Origin: an uncultured Treponema sp.
GTDB lineage: Bacteria > Spirochaetota > Spirochaetia > Treponematales > Treponemataceae
Direction: 5' to 3'
Length of the DNA: 5,418 nucleotides
Assembly (NCBI GenBank): GCA_937901865.1
Contig: CALDID010000140.1
Span: 1-5,418 of the forward strand
Position 1 is the stretch's first letter; each line of letters starts with the position of its first letter. The notes beneath the pieces are model-generated. The model had not been told where the DNA came from and did no database searches. It worked only from the letters and a program-made list of their open reading frames with translations. The position numbers were made by a program, and so were the translations under genes. Positions 3,832-5,418 of this stretch are shown here, piece by piece.

Positions 3832-5418
3832 TTATCTCCTCCCTTCAGAGTAAATGCCCAACAGACGCACGTCCTCCGCCTTTTCGCGAAGAGCGTCCAT
3901 AATTTCTTTTATATACGCCGAAACGTCAGCACAATCCGCTTTGAGTTCTGCATCGGCATAAAACCAGTATTTCCACGGCTTGCCCGCGATTGGTCGCGAT
4001 TCAAGACGCGTTAAGTTCAAGCCTTTGCTCTGGAAAATGCCCAAGCAATTATACAGCGCGCCAGGCTCGTTATTGACCGAGAACACAAACGACGCCGTAT
4101 TTGGCTTTTCGGCAATAAGCGGCTTTTTGGCAACATTATTCGACGCAATGATAACAAATCGCGTGTAATTCGCGGCGTTGTCCTCGATATCTTCTTTTAA
4201 GATGTCCAGATTGTAAAGCCCCGCCGTAACCACAGAAGCAATCGCCGCATTTTCCTTCTTGCCCATTTCGCCGACCATTTTCGCCGCCGTCGCGGTTGAA
4301 ATCGCTTCGATGTGCTTCCAGTCCTTGTGTTCGCTCAAGAACTTGTGACTTTGCGCCAAGCCCTGCGGGTGCGAATACACCTGCTTCACGTCGCTCAACG
4401 CCGCGCCCTTCACGCCCAAAAGCGCATGCTGAATCCGCAGCGTCAACGCGCCCACAATGCCGATGTCGCCGAATTGCACGAGATTGTCATAATTCTCGTA
4501 GACGCTTCCTGCAAGGCAATTTTCAATCGGCACCATACCGAAATCCGCCTTGCCGTCCACGACGCTTTGGAAAATCTCGCGGAACGAATCGACAGCCACC
4601 GCCTCGCACTCGCCGTCAAAATACTGCGCAATCGCCTGCTCCGCATACGCCCCGCGCTTTCCGCAGAACGCACAACGCACGCTTTTTTCACTCGCGCTTT
4701 CGGGTGCGTCAGATGAAGAGTGCACCGCCGCTTGAGCCGAGCGAATATGCGCAACCTGCTTTCCCACGACGGGCGCAAGAGCCTGAATGTCCTGCATCAA
4801 CTTGTCGAACTGCGCAGGATAAAGCGACTGCGCGCCGTCAGACAACGCCTTGTCGGGATTGCAATGCACCTCCACGATAATGCCGTCCGCGCCGCCCGCA
4901 ACCGCCGCCAGAGCCATCGGAGCAACCTTGTCGCGAATACCGACCGCGTGGCTCGGGTCAACAATGACAGGCAAATGCGTCAAACCGCGCAAAATCGGAA
5001 TCGCCGACAAATCCAGCGTGTTCCGCGTCGCGCGCTCATAGGTGCGGATTCCCCGCTCGCACAAAATCACCTTGTCTGTGCCGCTCGAAAGCAGATATTC
5101 CGCCGCCATCAGCCATTCTTCAATCGTGGACGACAGCCCACGCTTCAAGATGACAGGCTTACCCAGCGCGCCAAGTTTTTTGAGCAACTCGAAGTTCTGC
5201 ATATTGCGCGCACCGACTTGGTACACATCAACATAATCCCGCATCACAGGGATAAACTCTGTCGCCACGATTTCCGTAACCACTGGAAGCCCGTATTTTT
5301 CGCCCGCTTCTTTGAGATACTGCAGGCCCTCTTCGCCCAAGCCCTGAAAGCTGTACGGCGAACTTCTCGGCTTATACGCACCGCCTCGGAGCATGACCGC
5401 TCCCGCAGCACTCACCGC
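3832..5418 (-). CDS. DAHP synthase - prephenate dehydratase fusion with C-terminal ACT domain (5' end outside window)
   Basis: The gene is open to the right edge; the GTG at 5413-5415 is not a true start, since the codons before it continue a DAHP synthase barrel. Numbering residues from that GTG, 1-215 are the later part of a type I-beta (Thermotoga/Bacillus-like) DAHP synthase: LRGGAYKPRSSPYSFQGLG, GARNMQNF, LCERGIRT, and the metal ligands His156 (DPSH), Glu182 (IIVEVH) and Asp193 (ALSDG). The GPCS motif with the Cys ligand lies beyond the edge. Residues 216-246 are an Ala/Ser-rich linker. Prephenate dehydratase occupies 247-425: GKRGAYAEQA, VPIENCLAGSV, SHPQGLAQ and the catalytic NYTRF at 416-420. 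An ACT domain covers 440-522 with GAL at 452-454 and the phenylalanine-binding ESRP at 472-475. One chain thus makes DAHP from phosphoenolpyruvate and erythrose-4-phosphate, and phenylpyruvate from prephenate. Cys300 replaces the usual Ser/Thr of the PIENS/T motif, and Cys251 replaces a common Gln. No frameshift is seen in the linker. The domain calls are firm; a chorismate mutase or regulatory domain may exist upstream. Confidence 0.93.
   Translation of the reverse strand, partial: AVSAAGAVMLRGGAYKPRSSPYSFQGLGEEGLQYLKEAGEKYGLPVVTEIVATEFIPVMRDYVDVYQVGARNMQNFELLKKLGALGKPVILKRGLSSTIEEWLMAAEYLLSSGTDKVILCERGIRTYERATRNTLDLSAIPILRGLTHLPVIVDPSHAVGIRDKVAPMALAAVAGGADGIIVEVHCNPDKALSDGAQSLYPAQFDKLMQDIQALAPVVGKQVAHIRSAQAAVHSSSDAPESASEKSVRCAFCGKRGAYAEQAIAQYFDGECEAVAVDSFREIFQSVVDGKADFGMVPIENCLAGSVYENYDNLVQFGDIGIVGALTLRIQHALLGVKGAALSDVKQVYSHPQGLAQSHKFLSEHKDWKHIEAISTATAAKMVGEMGKKENAAIASVVTAGLYNLDILKEDIEDNAANYTRFVIIASNNVAKKPLIAEKPNTASFVFSVNNEPGALYNCLGIFQSKGLNLTRLESRPIAGKPWKYWFYADAELKADCADVSAYIKEIMDALREKAEDVRLLGIYSEGRR
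3838..3842 (-). promoter_or_regulatory. ilvN ribosome binding site inside the upstream coding region
   Basis: On the - strand, GGAGG lies eight bases before the ilvN ATG (3827-3829). It falls within the last codons (Gly-Arg-Arg) of the fusion gene, whose TAA occupies 3832-3834. Terminating ribosomes would sit directly on this site. Confidence 0.8.

Noticed and set aside
4660..4780. Frameshift or gene boundary between DAHP synthase and prephenate dehydratase
   Set aside because: The frame is continuous through an Ala/Ser-rich linker, and no stop, ribosome binding site or start codon arrangement suggests two separate genes.
4296..4880. Long + strand open frame of 194 codons opposite the DAHP synthase-prephenate dehydratase gene
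   Set aside because: It is Arg/Pro/Ala-rich low-complexity sequence, as expected from the antisense of GC-rich coding DNA, with no family resemblance.

Overview
The window looks like a spirochaete, most likely a host-associated Treponema. Two genes carry lipoprotein signal peptides with the relaxed lipobox common in spirochaetes (Phe at -3 before Cys). One of them has Treponema-type leucine-rich repeats ending in a GGTKAQW block. This assignment is inferred from the protein families; no rRNA or other marker gene is present.

The left part (about 1-3290, + strand) is accessory-like and moderate to low in GC. It holds three units. First is an unrecognised secreted lipoprotein (101-1357). Second is a lipoprotein with an InlB-type B-repeat and a BspA/TpLRR leucine-rich repeat array (1433-2656). 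Third is a small HEPN/MNT-type pair: an HI0074-family HEPN protein (2732-3142) followed by the remains of its nucleotidyltransferase partner (3120-3287). A hairpin plus T-run follows each unit, at 1369-1404, 2663-2695 and 3286-3318.

The HEPN/MNT pair appears decayed on both sides. The MNT remnant keeps a plausible N-terminus and a clean C-terminus, but the catalytic core between them is missing without loss of frame. The HEPN protein has Tyr where the RX4HXY motif needs its His, a change reachable by one C-to-T transition.

The right part (3335-5418, - strand) is core amino-acid metabolism with clearly higher GC. A DAHP synthase fused to prephenate dehydratase and a C-terminal ACT domain runs off the right edge of the window. 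Two bases after its stop comes ilvN, the acetolactate synthase small subunit, whose ribosome binding site lies inside the last codons of the fusion gene. The fusion joins the first shikimate-pathway step to the phenylalanine branch, and its ACT domain keeps the ESRP phenylalanine-binding motif. ilvN keeps the valine-binding residues. The transcript therefore carries at least two feedback-controlled amino-acid enzymes or subunits. It converges on the accessory region at a bidirectional terminator.
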